Positions 1-8,859 are shown, numbered from the stretch's first letter. The stretch: DNA of 64,000 nucleotides from Streptomyces sp. NBC_01142 (GCF_026341125.1 NZ_JAPEOR010000003.1:1178001-1242000), one strand, 5' to 3'. Numbers and translations are program-made. Notes: generated by a model not told the origin, from the letters alone.

Positions 1-202
1 CTTCGGCGAAATCCACGGCGACCGCCACGTCGAGCTCCCCCGCGTCGAGCCGAGTGAACAGGTCCGGCGGCTGGGACTCCACCACGGCGACCTCGATGTC
101 GGGACGTGTCTCGGCCAAGGCTGCCAGGGCGGCGGGCAGCAGGCCGGAAATCGCGCTGGAGAACGCGCCGATGGTCACCGCACCGCGATGTCCCTGATCC
201 AG
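1..202 (-). pseudogene. LysR-family regulator fragment
   Basis: The minus strand reads as the start of a LysR substrate-binding domain (a GAVTIGAF stretch, then LLPAALAALAETRPDIEV and DLFTRLDAGELDVAVAVDF). The homology runs off the left edge, so the 3' part lies outside the window. Upstream (rightwards) it ends at an in-frame TAA at 203-205, and no helix-turn-helix domain follows before the IS630 element at 233. It is therefore a 5'-truncated gene. The break lies about 30 bp left of the IS630 end, so that insertion did not directly cause it. Confidence 0.7.
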
Positions 203-232
203 TTAATCTTTCTGGATGGAACAGACAAGCGC

Positions 233-1407
233 TAGTGTCTCGTGATTCCGTCAGCGTTACTTGATCTTGTATGGCAGGGTCTTCTGGTGTGGAGCTCTCC
301 GTGGAACAGGCCGCCGAGTTGCGGGAGTTGGTGAACAGTCGGGATGTTCCTGCGGACATGGCAACGCGGGGCCGGATCGTGCTGTGGTCGAGTGAGGGGC
401 GTCGGCGCAAGGACATTGCCGAGCTGCTCGGGGTGTCGCTGCCGACCGTGGACCGCTGGAAGATCCGCTATGCCGAGCAGGGCCTGGCCGGGCTGGAAGG
501 TGAGCGTCCTGGTGGCGCGCGGGAGCAGGTGCCGGCGCGGGTGCGGGCCCGGGTGATTGCGCTGACGCGCATGACGCCGCCGGACCGTACGGGGCTTTCG
601 CACTGGTCCACGCGGGAGTTGGCGAAGTATCTGGAGCGGGCCGAGAACATCACCGTGTCCTGGCACTACATTGCGCGCGTCTGGCGGGAGGAGAGCCTGA
701 AGCCGCACCGGTTGGGTACCTTCAAGATTTCCAAAGACCCCGCGTTCGCGGAGAAAGTGGCCGATGTGATCGGCCTGTATCTGGCTCCGCCGGGTGGCGC
801 GGTGGTCCTCTCGATCGACGAGAAGACGCAGATCCAGGCTCTGGACCGGACCCAGCCGGTGCTGCCGGTCGCCTTCGCGGCGAGCGAGCAGCGCACCGCC
901 GACTACGTCCGGCACGGCACCACGAACCTGTTCGCCGCCCTGAACGTGACCACCGGTGAAGTGCTCGGCGAGTGCAGGCCGACCCGGAACGGCAAGGATT
1001 TCCTGGCCTTCTTGAAGAAGGCGGTGAAACCGTACGCCGGGAAGGACATCCATGTCGTCCTGGACAACCTCTCGACGCACACCACACCCGAGGTCAAGGA
1101 GTGGCTGGTCAAGAACCGGCAAGTCCACTTCCATTTCACTCCCGTCGGTTCTTCGTGGCTGAACCAGATCGAGATCTGGTTCGGAATCCTCACCCGGCAA
1201 TCCATCCGCCGCGGCACGTTCTCCAGCGTCAACGTCCTGATCAAACAGATCCGCGACTACATCAACTCCTGGAACACGACAGCGAAACCGTTCACCTGGA
1301 CCGCGACCTCCGGCGAGGTCCTCGCGAAGGTCCGACTCGTCGCGACCAACGTGAAGAAACTCGTCAATAACAACTCGAACTGACATGAACAGAATCACGA
1401 GACACTA
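233..1407 (+). mobile_element. IS630-family insertion sequence, intact
   Basis: Both ends carry the same perfect 16-bp inverted repeat, TAGTGTCTCGTGATTC, at 233-248 and as its complement at 1392-1407. Each end finishes in TA, the target duplicated by IS630/Tc1/mariner elements. The element holds one full-length transposase. Its right TA (1406-1407) is also the left TA of the next element. Removing both elements rejoins the flanks at a single TA (233-234 with 2285-2286). Confidence 0.92.
271..1383 (+). CDS. IS630-family transposase
   Basis: Encodes a 370-residue DDE transposase that catalyses cut-and-paste movement of the surrounding element. An N-terminal helix-turn-helix region (about residues 12-75, with a KDIAELLGVSLPTVDRWK stretch) precedes the DDE domain. 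The catalytic triad is visible as D183 (SIDEKTQIQAL), D265 (HVVLDNLSTH) and E301 (SSWLNQIEIWF). The frame is open from the first ATG inside the left repeat to 20 bp before the right repeat. Length and motifs are normal for IS630, so the protein is probably active. Confidence 0.93.
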   Translation: MAGSSGVELSVEQAAELRELVNSRDVPADMATRGRIVLWSSEGRRRKDIAELLGVSLPTVDRWKIRYAEQGLAGLEGERPGGAREQVPARVRARVIALTRMTPPDRTGLSHWSTRELAKYLERAENITVSWHYIARVWREESLKPHRLGTFKISKDPAFAEKVADVIGLYLAPPGGAVVLSIDEKTQIQALDRTQPVLPVAFAASEQRTADYVRHGTTNLFAALNVTTGEVLGECRPTRNGKDFLAFLKKAVKPYAGKDIHVVLDNLSTHTTPEVKEWLVKNRQVHFHFTPVGSSWLNQIEIWFGILTRQSIRRGTFSSVNVLIKQIRDYINSWNTTAKPFTWTATSGEVLAKVRLVATNVKKLVNNNSN

Positions 1408-2284
1408 AGACTTGTCCCGTAACTGCTGGTCACGGGTGAGATGATCTTCGGGTGTCTGGTGTGATCACGGCGTCGGAGCCGTCCTGGATAGCCCCGTTCA
1501 CCGGGCTGAGCCCGCGTTCCTTCGGCAGGTTGGTGACCGCACTGCGCCGCGAAGGTGCAGATCCGGTCCGTAAGGGCCGCCCGTGGGGACTTCCGCTGGA
1601 GGACCGGGTTCTGCTCGTCGCGGCCTACTGGCGCACGAACCTGACAATGCGCCAACTCGCTCCGCTCTTCGGTGTATCGAAGTCCGCGGCGGACCGCATC
1701 ATCGACCACCTCGGCCCGTCGCTGGCGCTCCAGCCCCGCAAACGGTTCCGCAAGGACACCGTGCTCATCGTGGACGGCACCCTGGTGCCCACCCGCGACC
1801 ACAGCATCGCCGAGCAGTCCAAGAACTACCGGTACTCCACGAACCACCAGGTTGTCATCGACGCCGATACCCGCCTGGTCGTCGTGGTCGGCCGGCCCTT
1901 GCCCGGCAACCGCAACGACTGCAGGGCGTGGGAGGAGTCCGGCGCGAAGGCCGCCGTCGGCAAGGCCATGACGATCGCCGACGGCGGCTATCCGGGCACC
2001 GGACTCGTCATGCCACACCGTCGGCGCAAAGGTGAAGAACTGCCTGACTGGAAGCAGGCCCACAACAAGTCCCACAAACAGGTTCGCGCCCGCGTGGAGC
2101 ACGTTTTTGCCCGCATGAAGACCTGGAAGATCCTCCGCGACTGCCGCCTCAAGGGCGATGGCGTCCACCACGCCATGCTCGGAATCGCCCGCCTCCACAA
2201 CCTCAACCTCGCCGGATAGGCGGGCGGCCGGACCGGCCACCAGCCACGCCCGCACCCACCCAAGATCATTTACGGGACAAGCCT
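1408..2284 (+). mobile_element. IS5-family (IS112-like) insertion sequence, intact
   Basis: Imperfect terminal repeats AG(A/G)CTTGTCCCGTAA are present at 1408-1422 and, inverted, at 2270-2284. TA flanks both sides (1406-1407 and 2285-2286), matching the 2-bp target of the IS427/IS112 branch of IS5. The left TA is the one generated by the neighbouring IS630, so this element landed on the IS630 target duplication. It contains one complete transposase. Degraded relatives lie at 5925-6582 and 8304-8382. Confidence 0.87.
1452..2219 (+). CDS. IS5-family transposase (IS112-like, DDE_Tnp_4 type)
   Basis: A 255-residue transposase starting at GTG. An N-terminal helix-turn-helix region contains RVLLVAAYWRTNLTMRQL and FGVSKSAADRII. 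The DDE domain follows: first Asp in LIVDGTLVP, second in the RPLPGNRNDCRAW/TIADGGYPG region, Glu in ARVEHVFARMK. The reading frame is uninterrupted and the length suits the group. It serves here as the intact reference for the two decayed copies further right. Confidence 0.9.
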   Translation: MSGVITASEPSWIAPFTGLSPRSFGRLVTALRREGADPVRKGRPWGLPLEDRVLLVAAYWRTNLTMRQLAPLFGVSKSAADRIIDHLGPSLALQPRKRFRKDTVLIVDGTLVPTRDHSIAEQSKNYRYSTNHQVVIDADTRLVVVVGRPLPGNRNDCRAWEESGAKAAVGKAMTIADGGYPGTGLVMPHRRRKGEELPDWKQAHNKSHKQVRARVEHVFARMKTWKILRDCRLKGDGVHHAMLGIARLHNLNLAG

Positions 2285-2436
2285 TAGCTGGTAGATGTGA
2301 ACCGGCAGTCGGGACGGCCGGGCGGCGAACCCAACCAGGTTCCTCTCAGGGATTGTTGTCGGTCAGCGGGCCCCTGTCGGCCGAATGACGTCGGCGCCGA
2401 GGGTTCGTTTGGGGCGCGGTTCCACCGGTTCGTCAC

Positions 2437-2898
2437 GTGCCTGGGTCCACAGCGAACGGACATGGCCCAGGTGGCGCGCCATGCCGGATTCTGCGGGAGC
2501 CCGGCCGACTGGTGGGTGCGCGCCGAGACGATGACCGACTACTTCGCTGGTCGAACAGCACCAATCCGCACCTGCTGATCAGCCGGAAAACCGCGACCAC
2601 TGCGGCAGTGGGCACGTTCTGGATGGATAAGCTGGTCAAGCAACTACCAGTGGGCATCGACCGGCTACAGCAGGATCGATCCTCGAAGAAGCTCTCGCCA
2701 ACGGCGCCGACCCCCCTTCATCTCTCACCCGTCTTCTCCATCGGCGCCAAGACCAGCCACCGATACACGTCCGCCGTCGCCACTTCGGCCGCCGAACAGG
2801 TCGCGCCCTCGGTGAGCAGATCGAGGCTGCCAAGGGGCGGGGGCTCAGATCTGACGGTCGTTCCGATGGCGGCCAAGGGCCCGACCGAAACGCTCTGA
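2437..2898 (+). pseudogene. site-specific recombinase/integrase C-terminal relic
   Basis: Between about 2555 and 2800 the frame resembles the C-terminal part of Streptomyces phage-type integrases or recombinases: NPHLLISRKTA, then a GTFWMDKLVKQLPVGIDRL stretch, QQDR, PLHLSPVFSIGAKTSHRYT. The family typically reads NPHLxVTxxTA then LRQDRIL then DPLxLAxxFGxxxxTAxRY. The catalytic residues and the N-terminal half are missing, and the sequence before 2550 is not recognisable. This is an old fragment and no longer a gene. Confidence 0.55.
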
Positions 2899-3049
2899 GA
2901 TGCCCGACGTAAGGCCCTCGCCGTCAGCCGGCCGGCCCTGCCGCTGCCCCACTGCCGGTGGGCTCGCATGAAGTGGAGCACGTCACTGACTGTTCCCCGA
3001 GGGCAGGACACCTGGGCAGCGGAGGTGTTTGCGCTCGTTCTCAGCTGGT

Positions 3050-3275
3050 ACTGCTCCGGCTCGCTGACGGGCCGGTCCTGGACGCCCGGCTACGAGTTGC
3101 GCCTCCGCCAGTGCGTAGAGCGTTGCTGCCTCGCCCCATGGGTTTCCGAACTCCCGGTAGGTCCACAGAGCATGGGCCAGTAATCGGCGTCCCTCTCTCT
3201 GAGCACCGTGGCGCACCAGGACGTCCCCGAGCCAGCAAGCGGCGTGTGTGGCGCTGAGCCGGTCGCCGAGGCCCT
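3050..3275 (-). pseudogene. TPR-type regulator fragment
   Basis: The minus frame shows tetratricopeptide-like helices of the kind found at the C-terminus of SARP/AfsR or LuxR ATPase regulators (WLGDVLVRHGAQREGRRLL, then FGNPWGEAATLYALAEAQL). No DNA-binding or ATPase part is present on either side. It is probably a leftover of a large regulator, and I see no start signal. Confidence 0.4.
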
Positions 3276-3483
3276 TGGGGATCGAGGACGAGACCGCTGA
3301 GGAGTGAGCCCCTGGCGCCAGGGCCGGCGGGCGCATGCTGGGGGTATGGCCAGACGAGCCGCCCGGAGCTGTGCTCTGGCGCCGTTGAGCTGTCGGGGGA
3401 ATGGTGAGCCCGGCGTCAGCGAGCCGGGATATGGTCCCCTCTCAAGATCCCGCACATCAAGATCCTTGAGGGGGAAATCTGCC

Positions 3484-3936
3484 ATGAGCAGCACCGAAAG
3501 CAGTGCGTACGAGGGATTCACGGCCGAGGAGCGGGCCGCGATGAAGGACCACGCCCAGGAGCGGAAGACGGCCGCGCGCCGCAGCTCGCGCGCGGACAAG
3601 GCGGTCGAGGCGGAGCGGGACGTGCTCGCGAAGATCGCCGAGATGCAGGACTCGGACCGGGTCCTGGCCGAGCGCGTCCATGCCGTCATCACAGCCAGCG
3701 CCCCGGTCCTCGCGCCGAAGCTCTGGTACGGGATGCCCGCCTACGCGCTGGACGGCAAGGTCGTCTGCTTCTTCCAGAGCGCGGAGAAGTTCAAGGCGCG
3801 CTACGCAACGCTCGGGTTCAGCGACCAGGCGAAGCTGGACGAGGGCACGATGTGGGCGGCTGGTTTCGCCCTGACCGAGGTGACGGCTGAGGTGGAGGCG
3901 CGGATCGGTGGGCTCGTGAAGCAAGCAGTGAGCTGA
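3484..3936 (+). CDS. DUF1801-family small protein
   Basis: A 150-residue protein with a good ribosome-binding site (GAGGGGGAAA) before ATG 3484. The N-terminal third is charged and helical ([19 protein letters not shown]). The C-terminal part has the DUF1801 core: [48 protein letters not shown]1801 (YdhG-like, iron-chaperone fold) proteins are small cytosolic proteins of poorly defined role. It stands alone between a regulator relic and a glycosyltransferase. The frame is intact and codon use matches the host, so it is a real gene with unknown substrate. Confidence 0.85.
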   Translation: MSSTESSAYEGFTAEERAAMKDHAQERKTAARRSSRADKAVEAERDVLAKIAEMQDSDRVLAERVHAVITASAPVLAPKLWYGMPAYALDGKVVCFFQSAEKFKARYATLGFSDQAKLDEGTMWAAGFALTEVTAEVEARIGGLVKQAVS

Positions 3937-3954
3937 GGCGTGCGCCTGACGTCG

Positions 3955-4197
3955 ACCCGTCAGGTCGTCACGGCGTACCACCGCCGGTAGGCGTCGGGCT
4001 GCCGTCCGGGTCCAGTCCAGGAGGCCACGCCGGCTGACCGCCGACGCTTCCTCGTCCTCGCCACCGGCGTTCTTGTCCAGGTCCGCTTCCCAGCCGTGGG
4101 ATTCGTCGCGGGGCTCGGGAACGCGGGTGCGCGAGGTGCTGGGCTCGGTCAGCTTCTCGATGCGAGCATCGTGTGCTCGCAGCGCGGACAGCAGCAT
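3955..4197 (-). pseudogene. unrecognised coding-like fragment
   Basis: The minus frame starting at ATG 4197 has host-like codon third positions for about 80 codons (LLSALRAHDARIEKLTE, later SRRGLLDWTRTAARRLP) and then merges into antisense of the DUF1801 gene. I do not recognise the family. It may be the remnant of a gene whose 3' end was replaced. The remaining bases up to 4286 show nothing. Confidence 0.25.
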
Positions 4198-4286
4198 GGC
4201 CGGAGACGAGAAATTGTCACATTCTGTGGACGAGGCGGGGGTGGGCGTTGTGTCAGATGTTCCTGATGGTTCGCCTTCCGGGACGG

Positions 4287-5837
4287 TTACTCCTCATAGA
4301 GGGTGAGGTCCATGCCTCGGACAGTTCGCCGGTAGGAGGGGGAAAGCTGGCCTGTGAGGGTGAGTTGGCTCTCGTGTGCTGCTGCCGTCTGGGTGGCGGC
4401 GGGGCGGGTGCCGGTGGACAGGTGTCGGCAGGTGATGTGCCAGACGCGCGGTGTGTGGGAGAGCCGCTGGGCCAGGAGTGTGCGCGGGGCGGGCTGATTG
4501 GCGAGCGTGCCCATCTGTGCTGCTGTCTTGACGGTGGCCAGATCGTTGAGGGGGGCGAAGACCTGCGGGTAGGCGGCGGCGATGAGGGGGCACCCACCGC
4601 CGGTGAACAGCACGCCGTCGTATGCCCTGGCCTCGTGTTGCACGGCGTTGACGATGGCGGTGGTGTCCCAAGGGCGGCTGTCTTGCTGGCGGATGTTCAG
4701 GTGGACCGGGGTGAGCAGGGTCCCCAGGAGCAAGCCGAGGGCCAGTTGCTGGGTCACAGGCGCCCGGGCGCAGGCCGCTCCGAGCAGCAGTGCTGCGGCC
4801 GGCAGGCAGAAGAGCAGGTAGCGGTAGGCGAAGTGGGACTCGCTGAGCGAGGCGGCCAGGAGCGCTAGCGGTGGCAGGGTCAGCCAGGGCATGGTGAGGG
4901 GCACAAGCCGGCTGGGGATCTTGCGCAAATGGGCCAGCGTGACGGCCGCGGCCGTGATCGCGGTGGCGACGAAGACGAACTTGAGAGCGTGGGGGGCGAA
5001 CTGCTGGCCGGGGACCAGGAGCCATCCGAAGAAGGCGGGTAGGGTCCTGACGCCGACCGGTGCTGCCTGGTCCACGGCCGACCGCTGGGCGTAGCCGAGA
5101 GCGAGCAGCGGGATCACAGCGATGACGCCTGCGGTCTGGGCCACCAGCAGGCGCGTCACCGTGCGTCGGCCCGGGCGTTGCCACACCACGGCCGCCATGT
5201 GGGCGGCCACCAGCAGCAGCCCCATCACGTTCAGCAAGCCGAGCAGGCTCACGAGTGCCGCGTAGGTGACGTGCCAGCGGCTGCTGCCTTCGAGGACCTT
5301 GAGCAAGGCGCAGGTGGCCAGGACCGCGAGCGCCATGACCAGCGCATAGGAACGGGCCTCTTGCCCATAGCGTGACGTGGTGGGCAGGACAGCCAAGAGC
5401 AGCCCGGCGTACCAGCCGGCCCGGGCGCCGGCCAGCCGTCGCCCCAGCCATCCGACCCCGCCCGCTGCGAGAGACACCGCGATGGCGGAGGGCAGCCGCA
5501 TCGTCCACGTGCTGACGCCGATGACCTGCCCCAGGGCGTGCACCAGCCCGTAGTACAGGCCATGGACCGCATCCACGTGACCGAGCAGCTGGACCAGCTG
5601 CGGCCCGGACCGGCGCGCCACCTCCATCGTCACTACCTCATCCGTCCATGGTGAGGGCTTGGCGAGGGACCAGAGCGCGAAGCAGAGCGCGGCCGCCGCC
5701 GGTGCGTACACCACGACCCGGTCCCGAGTGTTCCGCGCCGGACGGGGAGATGCAGGTGCGAACTTGGTGGCCGAAGGACGGCTTTGAAGCAGCAGCATCG
5801 AGCGAACGTAAACGCCCGAAACGCTCCGTGAGGGCAC
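4287..5837 (-). CDS. GT39-like membrane glycosyltransferase
   Basis: About 516 residues (503 if the downstream ATG at 5798 is used). The N-terminus has one membrane helix followed by the acidic loop motif PWTDEVVT, the expected position of the catalytic Asp in GT39/ArnT/PMT-type (GT-C fold) enzymes. A series of about ten hydrophobic segments follows, with the family-like QEARSYALVMALAVLATCALL. The C-terminal ~130 residues are extracytoplasmic. Such enzymes move a sugar from a polyprenyl-phosphate donor to a lipid or protein acceptor outside the membrane; acceptor and donor here are unknown. The gene is monocistronic, followed on its 5' side by IS5 debris. The start is uncertain because no clear ribosome-binding site precedes either candidate. 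Confidence 0.82.
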   Translation of the reverse strand: MPSRSVSGVYVRSMLLLQSRPSATKFAPASPRPARNTRDRVVVYAPAAAALCFALWSLAKPSPWTDEVVTMEVARRSGPQLVQLLGHVDAVHGLYYGLVHALGQVIGVSTWTMRLPSAIAVSLAAGGVGWLGRRLAGARAGWYAGLLLAVLPTTSRYGQEARSYALVMALAVLATCALLKVLEGSSRWHVTYAALVSLLGLLNVMGLLLVAAHMAAVVWQRPGRRTVTRLLVAQTAGVIAVIPLLALGYAQRSAVDQAAPVGVRTLPAFFGWLLVPGQQFAPHALKFVFVATAITAAAVTLAHLRKIPSRLVPLTMPWLTLPPLALLAASLSESHFAYRYLLFCLPAAALLLGAACARAPVTQQLALGLLLGTLLTPVHLNIRQQDSRPWDTTAIVNAVQHEARAYDGVLFTGGGCPLIAAAYPQVFAPLNDLATVKTAAQMGTLANQPAPRTLLAQRLSHTPRVWHITCRHLSTGTRPAATQTAAAHESQLTLTGQLSPSYRRTVRGMDLTLYEE

Positions 5838-5924
5838 AACACCCGGCTAATCGGAGTATGTGTACCCATAGGTGGCGCAACTCTGTGCTGTTTGCTGATC
5901 GTCAAGAAGCATTGTGAAGCGGTC

Positions 5925-6582
5925 GTGCCTCGGCCGGTGAGGCCCTGGAGGCTGTCGCTGGGGGATCGGGTGCTGCTGGTGGCCGCGTACTGGCGCACTA
6001 ACCTGACGCTGCGGCAACTGGCTCCGTTGTTCGGGGTGTCGAAGTCGGCGGCCGAGTCATTGACCACCTCGGACCGAAGCTCGCGCTCCCGCCACGGCGC
6101 CGCTGCCGCAAGGACGCCGTTCTGATCGTGGTCGGCACCCTGGTGCCGACCACGATCACACCGTGGCCGAGCAGTCGAAGAACTATCGGTACTCGACGAC
6201 CATCAGGTGGTCGTCGACGCCGACACCCGGCTGGTGGTCGTGGTCGGCCGGCCGCTGCCCGGCAACCGCAACGACTGCCGGGCCTGGGCCGAGTCCGGCG
6301 CGAAGGACGCCGTCGGGAAGACCGTAACGATCGACGACGGCGGCTACCGCGGAACGGGGCTGGTCATCCCTCACGGCCGCCGCAGCGCGGACGAAGAACT
6401 CGCCGACTGGACGCAGGCGCACAACAAGAGTCACAAGCAGGTCCGGGCCCGCGTCGACCACGTCTTCGCCCGTATGAAGACCTGGACGATCTTGCGCGAC
6501 TGCCGCCTCCGCGGTGCGGCGTGCACCACGCGATGCGCGGCGTCGCGTGGTGCACAACCTCAACCTCGCCGGGAAGGTGATA
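5925..6582 (+). pseudogene. IS5-family (IS112-like) transposase, frameshifted relic
   Basis: A second copy related to the intact transposase at 1452-2219. The HTH part (RVLLVAAYWRTNLTLRQLAPLFGVSKSAAE) lies in one frame to about 6055. The middle is shifted, and the C-terminal half (VVVVGRPLPGNRNDCRAW through ARVDHVFARMKTW) lies in another frame from 6207. The N-terminal ~45 codons and the terminal repeats are missing. It cannot encode an active enzyme. Confidence 0.85.
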
Positions 6583-6642
6583 GCCACCTTGGCCACTGAC
6601 GTGAGCTGGTGGTGAACGAGCCGGCCCAGGCCGGTTCCGAGG

Positions 6643-7566
6643 TCACTTCATCTCCCGGCGGGCCTGCTTCACCTCGCGGTCGACGGCCCAGGCATCGGCG
6701 ACCGGCCCGAGGTGGCCGAGCTTGTCGGGGTTGATCACCGAGCGGATGGTCTGGATCTGCCCGTCGAGCACCTCGAGGGCCAGAATGTGGAGCACCTTGC
6801 TGTCCCGGTCGCGGAAGACCGCGCCGGGCCGGCCGTTGACCTCGTGCGGCTCGAACGTGACGTCGATCCGGGCCAGCAAGGGGAATACGGAGGCGAGCAG
6901 CCGGGCCACGTTCTCGGCGCCGACGACGGCCCTGGCCAGCTGCGGGGCCTTGCCGCCGCCGTCCCCGACCATCGACACGTCGGCGGCGAGCAGATCCCGC
7001 AGGCCGACGACATCGCCTTCGCGGAGGGCGTCGAAGAACCGCGCCGCCAGTTCCTGCCGCTCCTGACGGTCCGCTTCGAACCGTGGCCGCCCGGCGTGCA
7101 TGTGCCGTCGCGCCCGTACCAGCAGTTGCCGGCACGCCGCCTCCGACCGCCCCACCGCCTCGGCGATTTCGTCGAAGCCGAAGGCGAACACCTCCCGCAG
7201 TACGAACACCGACCGCTCCAGCGGGCTGAGCCGTTCCAGGAGCAGCAGCGCCGCCATCGACACCGAGTCGGCGAGCTCCGCCGAGCGTGCCGGATCCTGG
7301 TACGGATCGCTGAGCAGCGGCTCGGGGAACCACGGTCCGACGTACGCCTCCCGCCTCACCCGGGCGGAGCGCAGCACGTCGATCGAGATACGGGTCACCG
7401 TGGCGGACAGAAACGCCTTGGTCGACGCGGGCCGGGTCGCCGAGGCGTCGAAGCGGAGCCATGTCTCCTGCACTGCGTCCTCCGCCTCACCCACGCTGCC
7501 CAGAATCCGGTACGCGATCGAGAACAGCAGCGGCCGCAGCTCCTCGAACTCCTCGACCTTGCTCAT
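6643..7566 (-). CDS. ECF41-type sigma factor (SigJ-like)
   Basis: 307 residues, ATG 7566 behind a GGGGAG ribosome-binding site. Sigma region 2 (LLFSIAYRILGSVGEAEDAVQETWLRF) and region 4 (LSPLERSVFVLREVFAFGFDEIAEAVGRSEAACRQLLVRARR) occupy residues ~5-170. A fused SnoaL/NTF2-like domain (~residues 175-290) follows, containing the conserved NPDKL near the end. This architecture defines ECF41, where the C-terminal domain replaces a separate anti-sigma factor and tunes activity. The gene lies downstream of, and in the same direction as, an AhpD-like gene, the usual ECF41 partner, which carries an ECF41-type promoter. Confidence 0.93.
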   Translation of the reverse strand: MSKVEEFEELRPLLFSIAYRILGSVGEAEDAVQETWLRFDASATRPASTKAFLSATVTRISIDVLRSARVRREAYVGPWFPEPLLSDPYQDPARSAELADSVSMAALLLLERLSPLERSVFVLREVFAFGFDEIAEAVGRSEAACRQLLVRARRHMHAGRPRFEADRQERQELAARFFDALREGDVVGLRDLLAADVSMVGDGGGKAPQLARAVVGAENVARLLASVFPLLARIDVTFEPHEVNGRPGAVFRDRDSKVLHILALEVLDGQIQTIRSVINPDKLGHLGPVADAWAVDREVKQARREMK

Positions 7567-7671
7567 GCAGACTCCCCGTTGCAGTGCTCCCGCCCGGCCG
7601 GGCTCGAGCCGGCGAGGCATCTTCTGAAGATCATCTGGTTCGCCGGCGGGACAGCACAACGCCCCCGGCCC

Positions 7672-7695
7672 CGCCCCTGGCCTGGGCCAGGGGCG
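7672..7695 (-). terminator. GC-rich hairpin between ahpD-like gene and sigma gene
   Basis: Perfect inverted repeat: CGCCCCTGGCC at 7672-7682 pairs with GGCCAGGGGCG at 7685-7695 around TG. It sits 9 bp after the AhpD-like stop codon with no T-run, typical of actinomycete terminators. It may limit read-through into the sigma gene. Confidence 0.75.
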
Positions 7696-7704
7696 GAGGG
7701 CTGT

Positions 7705-8178
7705 TCAGTGGAACTGCCCGACCTCGTAGTCGCCGGCCGGCTGCTGAGCGATGATGTTCAGCCGGTTCGCCGTGTTCATGAAGGAGGCCAGGACCGCCAG
7801 GGCGGTGAGCTGCTCCTCGTCGTAGTGCTCGGCCGCACGCGCCCAGACCTCGTCGCTGACCCCGCCGGCCGCGTCGGAGATCCGGGTCGCCTGCTCCGCC
7901 AGCTCCAGGGCGGCGCGCTCGGCCTCGGTGAAGACCGTGGCCTCCCGCCACGCCGCCACCAGGTGCAGCCGCACCGAGGTCTCGCCGGCTGCGGTGGCCT
8001 CCTTGGTGTGCATGTCGATGCAGACGGCGCAGCCATTGATCTGGCTCACGCGCAGCGCCACCAGCTCCTGCGTCGCGGTCGGCAGGGACGATTCCTTGAG
8101 CGCCTTGCCCGCCGCCATGAAGTGCTTGAAGGCCTTGCCGGCGGTCGGGCTGGCGAAGTAGTTCAGTCGCGCGTCCAT
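7705..8178 (-). CDS. AhpD-like carboxymuconolactone decarboxylase family protein
   Basis: 157 residues with ribosome-binding site GGAGGAG before ATG 8178. The AhpD/CMD core is clear: ELVALRVSQINGCAVCIDMHTKEA holds the redox-active CxxC and the proton-relay His, and VAAWREATVFTEAERAALELAE follows. These proteins reduce peroxides or oxidised partners through the CxxC pair, in the cytosol. This is the typical genomic partner and target of ECF41 sigma factors. An exact ECF41 consensus promoter lies 40 bp upstream, so sigma and target form a self-contained unit. Its physiological substrate is unknown. Confidence 0.92.
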   Translation of the reverse strand: MDARLNYFASPTAGKAFKHFMAAGKALKESSLPTATQELVALRVSQINGCAVCIDMHTKEATAAGETSVRLHLVAAWREATVFTEAERAALELAEQATRISDAAGGVSDEVWARAAEHYDEEQLTALAVLASFMNTANRLNIIAQQPAGDYEVGQFH

Positions 8179-8217
8179 CGTGTGCTCCTCCGTGGTCGTC
8201 AGTGGCTACACCCCTGA

Positions 8218-8244
8218 GACGAGGTAGCCCGGCGCCCTGTGACA
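8218..8244 (-). promoter_or_regulatory. ECF41-type promoter of the ahpD-like gene
   Basis: On the minus strand TGTCACA (8244-8238) is followed by exactly 16 bp and then CGTC (8221-8218). This is the -35/-10 pair reported for ECF41 sigma factors. The -10 ends 39 bp before the ATG at 8178. Confidence 0.8.
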
Positions 8245-8303
8245 CGGCGGGGCGTGTGACCCACGTCTCCTCGCCGCCGGCGCACGTCAGCCGACGAAGT
8301 ACT

Positions 8304-8382
8304 TGCCGTCCACGACCAGCACGGCGTCCTTGCGGAAGCGGCGCCGCGGCTGGAGCGCGAGTTTCGGTCCGAGGTGCTCGAT
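8304..8382 (-). pseudogene. IS5-family (IS112-like) transposase fragment
   Basis: The minus strand reads [19 protein letters not shown] then AVLVVDGK, which matches the segment IIDHLGPSLALQPRKRFRKD and VLIVDGT of the intact copy at 1452-2219. Only ~26 codons remain. It abuts the cytochrome oxidase relic, so IS activity probably created that junction. Confidence 0.75.
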
Positions 8383-8399
8383 GCCCCGGTCCGCCGCCG

Positions 8400-8859
8400 A
8401 CCGTTCTTCTCGTTCATGACCTTCCTCATCGCCGTGCCGACCGTCGTGAAGTTCTTCAACTGGATCGGCACCATGTCGAAGGGCTCCCTATCCTTCGAGA
8501 CACCGATGCTGTGGACCATCGGTTTCCTCGTGACCTTCCTCATCCAGCACTGGCTCGGTGCCGAAGGCATGCCCCGCCGCTACGCCGACTACCTCGCTGT
8601 CGACGGCTTCACAGCCTTCAACACCATCTCCACCATCGGCGCGTTCCTCCTGGGCGCCTCCACGCTGCCGTTCTTCTACAACGTGTGGAAGACCGCCAAG
8701 GACGGAAAGAGGATCGAGGTCGACGACCCACGGGGCTACGGCCGTTCGCTCGAACGGGCGACGTCCTGCCCGCCACCGCGGCACAAGTTCCTCACGCTGC
8801 CCAAGATCCGCTCCGAGGCCGTCATGGCCCGCCTGCGCGCCCGCATCGCCGACCATTAA
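8400..8859 (+). pseudogene. ctaD: cytochrome c oxidase subunit I relic with internal deletion
   Basis: Matches the C-terminal third of actinobacterial CtaD ([80 protein letters not shown]). Two losses are visible. The whole N-terminal part is missing and replaced by an IS5 fragment. In addition, LVTFL runs directly into IQHWLGAEG, skipping the ~80 residues that normally connect these motifs, in frame, near 8532-8542. Both motifs contain similar TTCCT-type coding, so deletion between short repeats is likely. The relic cannot bind haem a3/CuB properly and lacks a start, so it is not functional. Confidence 0.85.

Noticed and set aside
6712..8217. A 501-codon plus-strand frame opposite the sigma factor and AhpD-like genes
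   Set aside because: It is the shadow of two well-supported minus-strand genes, with no start signal and compositional bias only.
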